From Candidatus Hydrogenedentota bacterium (GTDB taxonomy: Bacteria; Hydrogenedentota; Hydrogenedentia; Hydrogenedentales; SLHB01), in assembly GCA_016215105.1 (NCBI GenBank), contig JACRLJ010000052.1, forward strand, positions 1 through 64,000: 64,000 nt of DNA. The letters run 5' to 3'. A model generated the notes under the pieces. It worked only from the letters and a program-made list of their open reading frames with translations, was not told the origin of the DNA and made no database searches. The position numbers and the translations under genes were made by a program. The stretch's first letter is position 1. Each line of letters starts with the position of its first letter. Of the stretch, positions 18,282 through 26,243 are shown piece by piece.

Positions 18282-18695
18282 CTATTTCATCCCGGATTCC
18301 TTCGTGCGCGATCGCGCTGCGCGCGTCAACTCTGCCTTCAGAGTCTGCAGCTCCTCGTCACTTACCTGCTCTACGAATTGCGCAAAGAACGGGGACGTGG
18401 CCCCATCGAATACCCGCCGGATGAAGGAGTGTGTCGCTTCGCGAGACATTTCGTTGCGGTTGAACACTGGCCGGTACAGATACGAATTTCCAATCTGATC
18501 GTACGCGATGGCCCCCTTCTTCACGAGCCTCGCCAGCATCGTCTTTACGGTCTTATAGGCCCAACCGTACTTGTCCGGAATCTTCTCGTAGATGTCGCGC
18601 GCCGCCATCGGCCCGTGTTTCCACAAGGGCTTCATGACCTCCCATTCCATCTCAGAAAGCCGCGGCGCTTCTGGCGGGTTCTCTTGTTTACTCAT
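18282..18695 (-). CDS. BlaI/MecI/CopY-type repressor
   Basis: 137 residues with the family winged helix (LSEMEWEVMKPLWKHGPMAA, YGWAYKTVKTMLARLVKKG) and a C-terminal dimer region. The chosen ATG (18695) has GGAGG nine bases upstream; two earlier Mets overlap that site. A TACATATGTA operator sits between the -35 and -10 boxes of its own promoter, which matches the known BlaI/MecI binding consensus. With the M56 protein it forms a sensor-repressor switch. The signal is unlikely to be a beta-lactam, because no penicillin-binding domain or beta-lactamase gene is adjacent. Confidence 0.93.
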   Translation of the reverse strand: MSKQENPPEAPRLSEMEWEVMKPLWKHGPMAARDIYEKIPDKYGWAYKTVKTMLARLVKKGAIAYDQIGNSYLYRPVFNRNEMSREATHSFIRRVFDGATSPFFAQFVEQVSDEELQTLKAELTRAARSRTKESGMK

Positions 18696-18730
18696 CGCAT
18701 ACATCCTCCGGCTATTGCCTACACTAGGGG

Positions 18731-18760
18731 ATTATAGCCTACATATGTAGGCGATGTCAA
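18731..18760 (-). promoter_or_regulatory. Consensus promoter of BlaI-like operon
   Basis: On the minus strand TTGACA (18760-18755) and TATAAT (18736-18731) are both perfect and separated by 18 bases. The spacer holds the operator. Confidence 0.9.
18737..18752. promoter_or_regulatory. BlaI-type operator in promoter spacer
   Basis: gcctacatatgtaggc is a perfect 16-bp palindrome with the TACA-N2-TGTA core known for BlaI/MecI operators. It fills the spacer between -35 and -10, so repressor and polymerase would compete directly. Confidence 0.9.
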
Positions 18761-18836
18761 GCGGTTTTCTTCAAAGAACGCAGCCAAAGGGGACCGCAGG
18801 ATCGAACGCGCGCGAGCACGGGCATCTGAAGTCCCT

Positions 18837-20180
18837 TTAGAAAAGGGGGCGTTCGACGGCTTCACACATGCGTTCGAGGGTGAAGTATTGCGTGACGACG
18901 CGGGTGAGGTCTTCGGGTCTTACGGCGGCAATCTGCGCGGGAACATTGGGCAACGGCTCGCCGCCGGTGTAGAGGAAGGCCAGGGATTCCAGCCAGTGCC
19001 TCCAACCTCCGTTGCCTTCGATGGCGAGGGCCCATTTTCCGCGGAGAGAGGTCTTGGCATCTTCGACTTTTTGGTAATCAATATCACCCTTGCGAATCTG
19101 GTCAATTTGATCTTGCATGACTTTTTCGACTCGCTTCAGGCTGGAACGCTTGGCCTTGGCAAGCAAGGCGAGAAAGCCGGAGTCACTGTAGAATTGACCG
19201 TCCGCGCCGATGTAATAGGCGATGCCTTCATCGAAGTGGAGTTGTTTCAGGAGGCTTTGCCGCAGCAGTTCACACAGAACGTTGAGCGCCGGACGATCTG
19301 GGTCTTTGCCTCCAACAGTACGCGACGCGAGAATGACGGTCCCCGGTGATCCTGGCGCGGAGCGGCGCACCATAGCGTGGCGCGGGGCGTGCATGGGCAG
19401 CGCTGGCGCTTCGGGCGCCACCAACGCAGGTCCTTGAGAGACGCCGGCGAAAAAGGTATTGCAGGCGCTGTCGAGCCGAGCGCGTTCAACGGCGCCGACG
19501 ACGATGAGCACGGAATTGTTGGGAAGGTAGCGGGTCTTGTGGAGTTCGAGCACGTCTTCCCGGGTTATGGACGCGAGGGTCCTGTCTTCTCCGATAGTTG
19601 GATAAGCGAGAGGCGAGCCGGGGAATAACGTCTTCTCAATATCGCGAGTGATGTCGCCGCTGAGACCGATCCGTTCAAGCTTGCGACCGATCCAGGGGGT
19701 TTTGCCGCCTTTTTCTTCAAAGATGACGCTGCGCACCTTATCCATCTTTTCGGCCGGGAAGGTCGGGTGAAACGCCAGTTGGGAAAGCCATTCTGTGGCG
19801 GTCTCGAATTCGGCGACAGGCATGTGCGCCCAGAAGACCGTTCGTTCTTCACGGGTTTCCGCGTTCCATACGCCGCCACGGGCGGAGATGATCTCGACCA
19901 TCTTGCCCTGGCCTTCGTTGTATCGTTCCGTGCCTTCAAAGCAGGCGTGTTCAACGAAGTGCGACAGGCCCTTCTGCTTCGGCGCCTCGAAGCGCGAGCC
20001 GGCGCAGACGACCAAAGAGACGGCCACGGACTGGCTTTCGGCGCGATGGAGATACCAGATTTCGAGGCCGTTGTCGAGCGTGAATCGGGTCACGGGAACA
20101 GGCGGCAATTCCTCGCCGAATGCGGCGAACACCAGTGACGAGACAAATGCGCAGAGTACGAGAATTGAACGTGGTTTCAT
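18837..20180 (-). CDS. Exported M16-family zinc peptidase (insulinase/PqqF-like)
   Basis: 447 residues: signal peptide (residues 1-22), then an M16 core with the inverted zinc motif HFVEH at 74-78, followed by FEGTERY, and an ARGGVWNAETREERTVF strand typical of the family. The C-terminal half carries the second, non-catalytic M16 fold. The length fits a half-size M16 peptidase that pairs with a partner, but no inactive partner gene is adjacent. The start lies 10 bases after the acyltransferase gene, so the two are probably one transcript. Expected to degrade peptides in the periplasm. Confidence 0.9.
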   Translation of the reverse strand: MKPRSILVLCAFVSSLVFAAFGEELPPVPVTRFTLDNGLEIWYLHRAESQSVAVSLVVCAGSRFEAPKQKGLSHFVEHACFEGTERYNEGQGKMVEIISARGGVWNAETREERTVFWAHMPVAEFETATEWLSQLAFHPTFPAEKMDKVRSVIFEEKGGKTPWIGRKLERIGLSGDITRDIEKTLFPGSPLAYPTIGEDRTLASITREDVLELHKTRYLPNNSVLIVVGAVERARLDSACNTFFAGVSQGPALVAPEAPALPMHAPRHAMVRRSAPGSPGTVILASRTVGGKDPDRPALNVLCELLRQSLLKQLHFDEGIAYYIGADGQFYSDSGFLALLAKAKRSSLKRVEKVMQDQIDQIRKGDIDYQKVEDAKTSLRGKWALAIEGNGGWRHWLESLAFLYTGGEPLPNVPAQIAAVRPEDLTRVVTQYFTLERMCEAVERPLF

Positions 20181-20190
20181 AGAGCCCCCC

Positions 20191-21402
20191 TTAGATTCGC
20201 AGGAAGATTTTGCGCCGATACATCCAGAACAGGATAAGCCACATGGTGAGCAAGACGGCGGCGCCGTGAAAAAACGGCTCGTAGCCGGCGCCGAGGAATT
20301 TGAAGAAGTCTTGTCCGAGGAAGGTCTTGAGATTAGTTCCTATGAAGCCTCGGAGGGTTTCGGTGAGGCAGTACGCCGCGATTGAATTCATGCCAATGAC
20401 GGTAAGCGGGAAGGTCCATTGCTTCACCTGAGCCCAGTCGATTACGGCGTAGAAGACGGCGAGCAGAAGTAAGCACCATCCGCCGCTGAACAGGGTCCAA
20501 CTTGGAGTCCAGATCTTCTTGACAACGGGGCAGATACCGAGCGCGCCCAAATTCCAGCCGACGGCGAGCGTCACGAGTCCTGTGATGGCGAGCCATCGAA
20601 CCTTCTCGTACGGTGAACGTTCACTACGGAGCACGTTGCCTCCAAGGAGACCGAGGATCATTGTGCCCAGGGTGGGAATGAAGCTAAGCGTGGAGTAGCC
20701 GCCGCCGTTACGAATGAAGGTCTCCTTGCGAGGGAATAGGTTGAGGAACCAGGTGTCGAAGGCCCACGCAAGATTGGTATTGAGATTCCAGTGCGCGGCG
20801 AATCCTGTCGCGTTGTACTTCCAATCGGGCGTCAAGCCGATCTTGGCCCAGTTGAAGTTAGGGCCGGGCAAGGGATAGAGCGCGAACGCCAACCAGTAAC
20901 CAACGAGCAGCGCGGCCAATGCGCCCCATTGCGCGCGCTGTGATCCGAATCCGAGAAGGAAGAGAAAGCCATAGCCGAGGCCGATTTGAGAAAGCGTGTC
21001 CTCGAAAGTCCAATTGGTTTGGACAGCGCTATTCGAGCGTAGCGCGACGCCGAGTAGGACAAGCACAAGCGCGCGCCAGAACGCGTGCAGGGTAAGACGC
21101 GCCTTGGACTGGCCCTTGGCGAGCCGGGCAGCGATGGAGAACGGTAACGCGACGCCGACAATAAAGGTAAAGGACGGTTGGATTAGATCGTGCAAGTGAC
21201 AGCCGAGCCATTCGACGTGGGACTGGTGCGTCGCGAGGAACTTCCAAAATGCGCTGGACGGGAACGCTTCGTACACACGGTTGAAGTGAAGCACTTCCGC
21301 CATCAACAGGAACATTACAAATCCGCGGTAAGCGTCCAGCGACACCAAACGCGCCGGTTCGGACTGGGACGGGGGCTGAGGTATTTTCTGTTTGACACTC
21401 AC
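20191..21402 (-). CDS. Multi-span membrane acyltransferase (HGSNAT/DUF5009-like)
   Basis: 403 residues with about ten membrane helices. The N-terminus has [20 protein letters not shown], followed by [18 protein letters not shown] and [10 protein letters not shown], the pattern of the heparan-alpha-glucosaminide N-acetyltransferase-like family. The GTG at 21402 gives an N-terminus like the family; the longer open frame overlaps the DinB gene and is a shadow. Expected role: transfer of acyl groups to a sugar across the membrane. A second, ruined copy of the 5' end of this gene lies at 23290, which shows that the locus was once duplicated. Confidence 0.85.
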   Translation of the reverse strand: MSVKQKIPQPPSQSEPARLVSLDAYRGFVMFLLMAEVLHFNRVYEAFPSSAFWKFLATHQSHVEWLGCHLHDLIQPSFTFIVGVALPFSIAARLAKGQSKARLTLHAFWRALVLVLLGVALRSNSAVQTNWTFEDTLSQIGLGYGFLFLLGFGSQRAQWGALAALLVGYWLAFALYPLPGPNFNWAKIGLTPDWKYNATGFAAHWNLNTNLAWAFDTWFLNLFPRKETFIRNGGGYSTLSFIPTLGTMILGLLGGNVLRSERSPYEKVRWLAITGLVTLAVGWNLGALGICPVVKKIWTPSWTLFSGGWCLLLLAVFYAVIDWAQVKQWTFPLTVIGMNSIAAYCLTETLRGFIGTNLKTFLGQDFFKFLGAGYEPFFHGAAVLLTMWLILFWMYRRKIFLRI

Positions 21403-21477
21403 GGTTTGTGATCCTGCCCTGTGCGTTAGAAGCCGTTTTGAATCTGCCCTGGCCGAGGAGGCCGGCACGCGCGTCAA

Positions 21478-21504
21478 TCTATACGGGGCGGCGAGCGCAG
21501 TCAA
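21478..21504 (-). promoter_or_regulatory. Probable promoter of acyltransferase gene
   Basis: TTGACT (21504-21499) and TATAGA (21483-21478) on the minus strand, with a short 15-base spacer. The same arrangement (TTGACA, 15 bases, TATAAA) precedes the decayed copy at 23290, so it appears to be conserved. Confidence 0.5.
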
Positions 21505-21621
21505 GAATCGAATTCGGCGGCCAGATGAAAGCAGCCTCGCCGTTTGACGGAGTTTGGGCTGCGTCAGATAATGGGGGTACTGAATTTGGCTGATCCTGAC
21601 CGTCATAACGGAGGGACGAAC

Positions 21622-22161
21622 GTGAGCACACAATGTTCTCCCTATAGCACTATGAGCGAACGCGCGTTCATCGGGTACACGCTCGGCTACACGATGAACT
21701 GGATCATTGACGCGTTCTGCGCCATCCCGGATGAGTGGCTCTGCCGCAGCCCCCATCCAGGTGTCAACGCGCCTGGATGGATCTTCGGCCATATCGCCGT
21801 GACCGAGCGCAGACATGTTGGCATGGTCTTAGAAGGCGTGGATGACATTCCCAAGCCGCTTCGCTTGTTCCATGCCGGCGCGCGGCCGGGCGAGACCGAG
21901 ATAGCGGCCGCCATCGAATCGAAAGAGCAACTGGTTGAGTACTGGCGCACCGTCCGGCAGCAAACCGAATGTTATCTGGAACGTATCAGAGACGACGATC
22001 TGAGCGGCGTCCCCTCTTGCGCCTGTCTTAGTCCGGACGATCCCAACCGCCAGAATCCCCGCCGCGAGTGGCTCGTTATGACGATCCATCACCAGAACTA
22101 TCACTGGGGACAACTCGGCGTAATTAGCGGATTGCTTGGCAATCGGAAGGGTGCAGGATGA
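21622..22161 (+). CDS. DinB-family protein
   Basis: 179 residues with the DinB four-helix pattern: [35 protein letters not shown], then a C-terminal helix with [17 protein letters not shown]. The three metal-ligand histidines are expected at GHIA, HHQ and HWGQ. The GTG at 21622 follows GGAGGG by six bases. Members are metal-dependent enzymes, often thiol transferases, but many have no assigned role. The stop overlaps the ATG of the next gene by four bases, so the two are translated together. Confidence 0.85.
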   Translation: MSTQCSPYSTMSERAFIGYTLGYTMNWIIDAFCAIPDEWLCRSPHPGVNAPGWIFGHIAVTERRHVGMVLEGVDDIPKPLRLFHAGARPGETEIAAAIESKEQLVEYWRTVRQQTECYLERIRDDDLSGVPSCACLSPDDPNRQNPRREWLVMTIHHQNYHWGQLGVISGLLGNRKGAG

Positions 22162-22616
22162 AGCGACGCCGGTTCCTGGATTGCCTCGGGGGCGGGTGCG
22201 TCCTTGCCGTTACGGCTTGTACCACCAATCGGGGAAAGAGGAAAGGAGACGCCATGAAGGAACATGATCTGGACGAAGACGCGCTGAGGCAAGCAGGTTG
22301 GGACCTTTCTGTGTGCGGACTCAACTGTTTGAAGTGCCAGGTGCTCGAACGGGGCGAGTGCGCCGGATGCAGAGGGCCGATTGATAAGCACTGGAGCGGA
22401 GACTGCCAGTTCCTTCCTTGCGCCAATGCCAAGGGGCATCGCTATTGTTTCGAGTGTGACAGCTTCCCATGCGATAACCTCGAAGCGTTCGCCACAGACG
22501 CGTACGAACATCATCGGATCACCGTGGAAAACATGAAAGCGATGAGAGCGGAAGGACTAAAGAACTGGATTGCCCGGCAGCCCAAGCCCATGTTCTGCCC
22601 CGGCTGGCGGCTATAA
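22158..22616 (+). CDS. DUF3795 Cys-rich protein, two possible starts
   Basis: The core is a DUF3795 zinc-binding-like domain: CGLNCLKC, CAGC, then a C-x6-C pair ending HRYCFECDSFPCDNLEAFA. From the ATG at 22158 (ATGA overlap with the DinB gene) the protein opens with a Tat-like lipoprotein signal ([20 protein letters not shown]). From the ATG at 22254, which has a perfect AAAGGAG five bases upstream, it would be a cytoplasmic protein of 120 residues. DUF3795 proteins are normally cytoplasmic, so the second start may be the main one. Function of the family is unknown. Confidence 0.8.
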   Translation: MKRRRFLDCLGGGCVLAVTACTTNRGKRKGDAMKEHDLDEDALRQAGWDLSVCGLNCLKCQVLERGECAGCRGPIDKHWSGDCQFLPCANAKGHRYCFECDSFPCDNLEAFATDAYEHHRITVENMKAMRAEGLKNWIARQPKPMFCPGWRL

Positions 22617-22697
22617 CAAGAAGTTCAGAAACGGAGTCTCTAGCGTAGTCTATTCTCCTTCGGGACGAGTTCCGCACTCCTGAAAGGGTCCCGATAG

Positions 22698-23290
22698 TCA
22701 GCGGCCTGACGCTACAGGCTTGCTGGTGATCAACCCGATTCCCCGCCCGTCCTTCCCGCAAGCGCAGTAGTACAAATAGTAGGTATCGTCTGCGGGGTTG
22801 TAGACCAGCGAAATCTTGTGCTCGTATTGCTTATCGTGGCCGGAAGGATTTCCGCCGGCCTTGTAGAGGGGTTCGGGGTGCGCGGTCCAGTGGAGCAGGT
22901 CACGGGAGAAGGCGATCATGATGTGGGCGCCTCCCTTGCCTACTCCGAAGTAGAAAATGGTCCAGTGATCGCCGTCGCGAAAGACTTTGGGGTCGGACGC
23001 GAACTGCTCATCGTAGCCGCCCTTGCGCACGGGCACGACGGGTTTGGCTGTGTGGCGGGTCCAGTCCTGGAGAAAGGAGGGTTGAGTGAGGTCATGGAGA
23101 TGACATCCGAGCCAATCGACGTGGGACTGGTGCGTGCCCAGGAACTCCCATAAACGGTTTCCCGGGAATGCTTTGGCAACCTCTCTGAAGCGGAGCACTT
23201 CCGCCATGAGCAGGAACATCACAAATCCGCGGCAGGCGTCCAGGGAGGCTAGACGCGACTGAGGCGGAGGAGTCTTCTGCTGACAGTCAC
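22698..23290 (-). pseudogene. Chimeric pseudogene: acyltransferase 5' end joined to glycosidase 3' end
   Basis: From the GTG at 23290 the sequence follows the acyltransferase of 21402 (shifted frame [42 protein letters not shown]). One base is missing just after codon 3, so the true frame hits a stop at once. Near 23070 it switches abruptly to the last ~120 residues of the propeller glycosidase of 25146 (DWTRHTAKPVVPVRKGGYD to GRGIGLITS). The 3' part is nearly identical to that gene over 347 bases. This is a recombination scar between duplicated genes. The open 174-residue frame is unlikely to give a folded product. Confidence 0.88.
22721..23067 (-). repeat. 347-bp direct repeat, copy 1 (glycosidase 3' end)
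   Basis: Near-identical to 25160-25506 in the same orientation and of equal length. The two copies bracket about 2.1 kb with the PIN toxin pair and the TPR-like gene, so recombination between them would delete that segment. Confidence 0.85.
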
Positions 23291-23327
23291 AGGTTCAGTC
23301 CAGCGTTGCGGGTACGATGTTCGACAA

Positions 23328-23354
23328 TTTATACGGCACCGCGCGCGCTGTCAA
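23328..23354 (-). promoter_or_regulatory. Relict promoter of the chimeric pseudogene
   Basis: TTGACA (23354-23349), 15 bases, TATAAA (23333-23328) on the minus strand, parallel to the promoter of the intact acyltransferase. Confidence 0.45.
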
Positions 23355-23553
23355 GACTTGCGGTCGGTTTCAAGGCATTCGCCAGACATAACGTGTCCCG
23401 GCGAAAAGAGACAGAACAACCCGCTTGAGTGTTACTCTGTCGGGTAACCAAATCGCGCCGACTTTGGTATGATCGCAATTGACGGGAAAGAATTGTACGC
23501 GATTTCTCGGGGTCCGGACTTCTTGCGGTCCGGCGCCCATCCGGAGGCTGGAT

Positions 23554-24052
23554 ATGGATACCGGGAAGCCAACGCTCTACATCGTTACAACCGTTCCGAG
23601 CTATCTACCTGCTCGCGATTCGACGGATGTAGTGCTGTTGGGACATCAACATATCACGCTTGAGTGGTGGCGTCTGCATCTGCCCATGTACGAAGCGTTT
23701 GTTTCCAGCCTTGTCCACGACGAGGCCGGACAAGGAGACCCCGATGCCGTAGCGGCGTATATGGAGCTTATTGCGCCTTCTCCGGTGTTGGAGGTGACTC
23801 CCGAACCCCTCGAACTGGCAGAGGTGTACATCCAAAAAGATGCTGCTGCCAGGGAATGCTGGTCTGGACGCCCTGCATTTGGCCGTGGCCACACTCGATG
23901 GAATGGACTACCTGGTTACCTGGAATTGCCGGCACATTGCCCGTGGTTCCGTTAAGCGCCGCATGCAGGACATTAACAAAGCCCGTGGTCTGTCTACGCC
24001 AAACATCTGTACGCCGGAGGAGTTGCTCTATGAAAACCAAGACCTGGGCTGA
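23554..24052 (+). pseudogene. PIN-domain toxin (VapC-like), frameshifted at an A5 run
   Basis: The ATG at 23554 follows GGAGG by six bases. The first frame gives YIVTTVPSYLPARDSTD, WWRLHLPMYEAFVSSLV and EAGQGDP, all typical of the PIN family whose members begin YxETTIPSYL. At the run caaaaag (A at 23834-23838) the homology jumps to another frame: GLDALHLAVATLDGMDYLVT, WNCRHIA, and the ending CTPEELL. Removing one A would restore a full protein of about 165 residues. The early acidic residue of the family (E before TTIPS) is V here, so the nuclease may be dead even without the frameshift. Its small partner follows with an overlapping start. Confidence 0.85.
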
Positions 24053-24203
24053 TCCCGTCGTGCAAGAAGTGCGTGGTTGGCGCGATGCGCTCTTTCGCGA
24101 GGCCGGCTACGATCTGAAACGCTTCGGCGCGCGTGTCATGCAAGACCAAGAGCGCCACGGAGTCAAACTTGTGCAGCGACCACCCAAAAAACAGATCGAA
24201 TAG
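24030..24203 (+). CDS. Small partner/antitoxin of the PIN protein (57 aa)
   Basis: MKTKTWADPVVQEVRGWRDA, then FREAGYDLKRFGARVMQDQE. A 50-70 residue protein of the type xxWxDPIVxEVRxxR is regularly found next to PIN genes of this family and is taken as the antitoxin (family knowledge, not proof). The ATG at 24030 has GGAGGAG about eight bases upstream and overlaps the 3' end of the PIN frame, so translation is coupled. It remains intact while the toxin frame is broken, as expected if the antitoxin outlives a damaged toxin. Confidence 0.78.
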   Translation: MKTKTWADPVVQEVRGWRDALFREAGYDLKRFGARVMQDQERHGVKLVQRPPKKQIE

Positions 24204-24259
24204 CGCAGCCTCTTGGCAATTGACTCCATTAGTTCATTGGCGAAAGGAGGAAAGCGCCC

Positions 24260-25153
24260 GTGCGGAAACTTAAGCTGGCATTGCTTATTATCGCGGCCGT
24301 GGCCATTATGCTGGTATGCGTTGTGCTGCTCAAGCTCGCGGCTCAGCGGCAGGATATTAGGTCCCGCGGCCCTTTGACGATCGAAGAGATCAACAGAGTA
24401 GCCGCCAAATGGGGACCGGCGCCTCAGGCCAATCCGGCGAAGCTTTCGCACTCAGATCCGACTCGGATAGATTCTAGCCAGCCGGCCAAGTTGCTTACCG
24501 AAATTCCTCCCGCTGTTCTCGACGACGGCGCCGGGAACGCTGCTTCCGCCTCGACCGGTGACTCGCTAGTAGACCATCCCACGCTGAGAGGAACCTTGAC
24601 GCAGACCGAGAAGGAACACATGGCTGTCGGGTACCGGCAACTATACAAAACGCGTATTGGAACGCGTCTTGGAAGTCTTATCGTACCAAGCATGGAGTTT
24701 ATGGCAGTTGCGCTTGGGGGCGTGGGGTTAGAGAAAGACCTGGGACACCAGCTCTTTGAGGCCGCTGAAATTGCCTACCACAATACGGCGGACTGGGAGA
24801 CCGCGAAGCGACTGTATAGACAAGCCCTCGATTGCCGTTCCAATACAAGACACACCGCGCAAGTATGCTATATCCGTTTGGCTTGGATGGAAGATGATCC
24901 CAAAGTAGCCGATAGGCTGCTCGAGCTTGCTTGCCCGAGCGGTGATGAATCGCCCTATGTCCTTACGGAGGCAGCGAGTCTTGCCTATCTAACGGGCAGT
25001 CGAGAATTGTTCGACTACTACTTTGACCGCCTCCAACAACTGGATCCCCAACAAGCCGAGTGTTTTCGCTCGTATCGGAGGGGGCCCGAGGGTCGGCAAA
25101 CCTTCGAAATCATCAGTATGATGATCGGCACGGAGGGGAGGACGGCTAATTGA
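24260..25153 (+). CDS. Membrane-anchored TPR-like protein, unknown function
   Basis: 297 residues with a GTG start nine bases after GAAAGGAGG. One N-terminal membrane helix (LALLIIAAVAIMLVCVVLL), a disordered Ser/Ala-rich stretch to about residue 110, then a helical part with TPR-like units (AAEIAYHNTADWETAKRLYR, VADRLLELA, then AASLAYLTGSRELFDYYFDR). Its last 8 bases overlap the end of the convergent glycosidase gene. I do not recognise the family. The layout suggests a periplasmic scaffold. Confidence 0.75.
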   Translation: MRKLKLALLIIAAVAIMLVCVVLLKLAAQRQDIRSRGPLTIEEINRVAAKWGPAPQANPAKLSHSDPTRIDSSQPAKLLTEIPPAVLDDGAGNAASASTGDSLVDHPTLRGTLTQTEKEHMAVGYRQLYKTRIGTRLGSLIVPSMEFMAVALGGVGLEKDLGHQLFEAAEIAYHNTADWETAKRLYRQALDCRSNTRHTAQVCYIRLAWMEDDPKVADRLLELACPSGDESPYVLTEAASLAYLTGSRELFDYYFDRLQQLDPQQAECFRSYRRGPEGRQTFEIISMMIGTEGRTAN

Positions 25154-26243
25154 CAGTCCTGCTGGTGATCAACCCGATTCCCCGCCCGTCCTTCCCGCAA
25201 GCGCAGTAGTACAAATAGTAGGTATCGTCTGCGGGGTTGTAGACCAGCGAAATCTTGTGCGCGTATTGCTTATCGAGGCCGGAAGGATTTCCGCCGGCCT
25301 TGTAGAGGGGTTCGGGGTGCGCGGTCCAGTGGAGCAGGTCACGGGAGAAGGCGATCATGATGTGAGCGCCGCCGTGGCCGACGCCGAAGTAGAACATGGT
25401 CCAATGATCGCCGTCGCGGAAGACCTTGGGGTCGGACGCGAACTGCTCATCGTAGCCGCCTTTGCGCACGGGCACGACAGGATTGGCCGTGTGGCGGGTC
25501 CAGTCCACGAGATTGGAGGAGCGCGCTAATCCTGTCTGTTCGGTTCCGCCCTGCGCTGCGTTGTAAAAGCTGTAATACCCGCCGTCGTGCTCGACGAGCC
25601 AGGGCTGATAGATGCAACTGCTTTCCCAGGCGCCGCAATCGGCATCGTGGATTGAGAGAATGGGTGAGTTCTTGGCGCGTTTCCAGGCGAGGCCGTCTTC
25701 GCTGACCGCGACGCCTTCGTAGCCGGGACGGAGCTCATAGCCGCCTTGACGGGGGTAACACCCGTACAGCGTCCAGTACTTGCCATTGTGCTTCTTGAGC
25801 GTTCGGGGCGCCTTGACGTCGTAGGACTCGTAGAGGTAGGCGCCGACGACGCAGCCGCCGTTGTCGAATTCGCCTTTGGGTCCGAAGCCCATGGCGAGGC
25901 GCGGGTTCCTCCAATGAATCAGGTCATCGCTCTCGGCTACGAAGCTGTTGTAGCCGTGCCCATCGAACGCGATGAAGCTCATATACCAGAGATTGGGTCT
26001 TCCAGGAAGCTGGTAAACCGTCGGGCAATCGGTGTTGTGGAACGATTCATAGCCGGGTATTTTCGGTTCGCTCGCGATGACGTGTTCGGGCCAGTACGAC
26101 CAGCCGCGATACGGGGCCGACCACCGGTCAAGCGCGGCGCTGTCGATTTGCATGTCCGTACCAATAGCCATGATTTTCTCCTGCGCGACTGCTGGGCCTA
26201 GGACGCACATAAATAGTACAAACATGCGCCAGATCTTCGTCAT
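25146..26243 (-). CDS. Secreted five-bladed propeller glycosidase-like protein (GH43/GH32 type)
   Basis: 365 residues: signal peptide (MFVLFMCVLGPAVAQ), then blades with repeated motifs of GH43/GH32-like enzymes (NTDCPTVYQLPGRPNLWYMS, AESDDLIHWRNP, VSEDGLAWKR, ARSSNLVDWTRH, FASDPKVFRDGDHW, AFSRDLLHWTAH). The ATG at 26243 overlaps the stop of the upstream gene (ATGA), so the two form one operon. The last 347 coding bases are duplicated at 22721. Expected to act on a polysaccharide side chain; the substrate is unknown. Confidence 0.82.
   Translation of the reverse strand: MTKIWRMFVLFMCVLGPAVAQEKIMAIGTDMQIDSAALDRWSAPYRGWSYWPEHVIASEPKIPGYESFHNTDCPTVYQLPGRPNLWYMSFIAFDGHGYNSFVAESDDLIHWRNPRLAMGFGPKGEFDNGGCVVGAYLYESYDVKAPRTLKKHNGKYWTLYGCYPRQGGYELRPGYEGVAVSEDGLAWKRAKNSPILSIHDADCGAWESSCIYQPWLVEHDGGYYSFYNAAQGGTEQTGLARSSNLVDWTRHTANPVVPVRKGGYDEQFASDPKVFRDGDHWTMFYFGVGHGGAHIMIAFSRDLLHWTAHPEPLYKAGGNPSGLDKQYAHKISLVYNPADDTYYLYYCACGKDGRGIGLITSRTVN
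25160..25506 (-). repeat. 347-bp direct repeat, copy 2 (within intact glycosidase)
   Basis: Near-identical partner of 22721-23067. This copy is in its native context at the 3' end of the glycosidase gene. Confidence 0.85.

Noticed and set aside
21403-21816. N-terminal extension of the acyltransferase frame
   Set aside because: It overlaps the DinB gene and promoter-like boxes, and the GTG at 21402 gives a family-like N-terminus.
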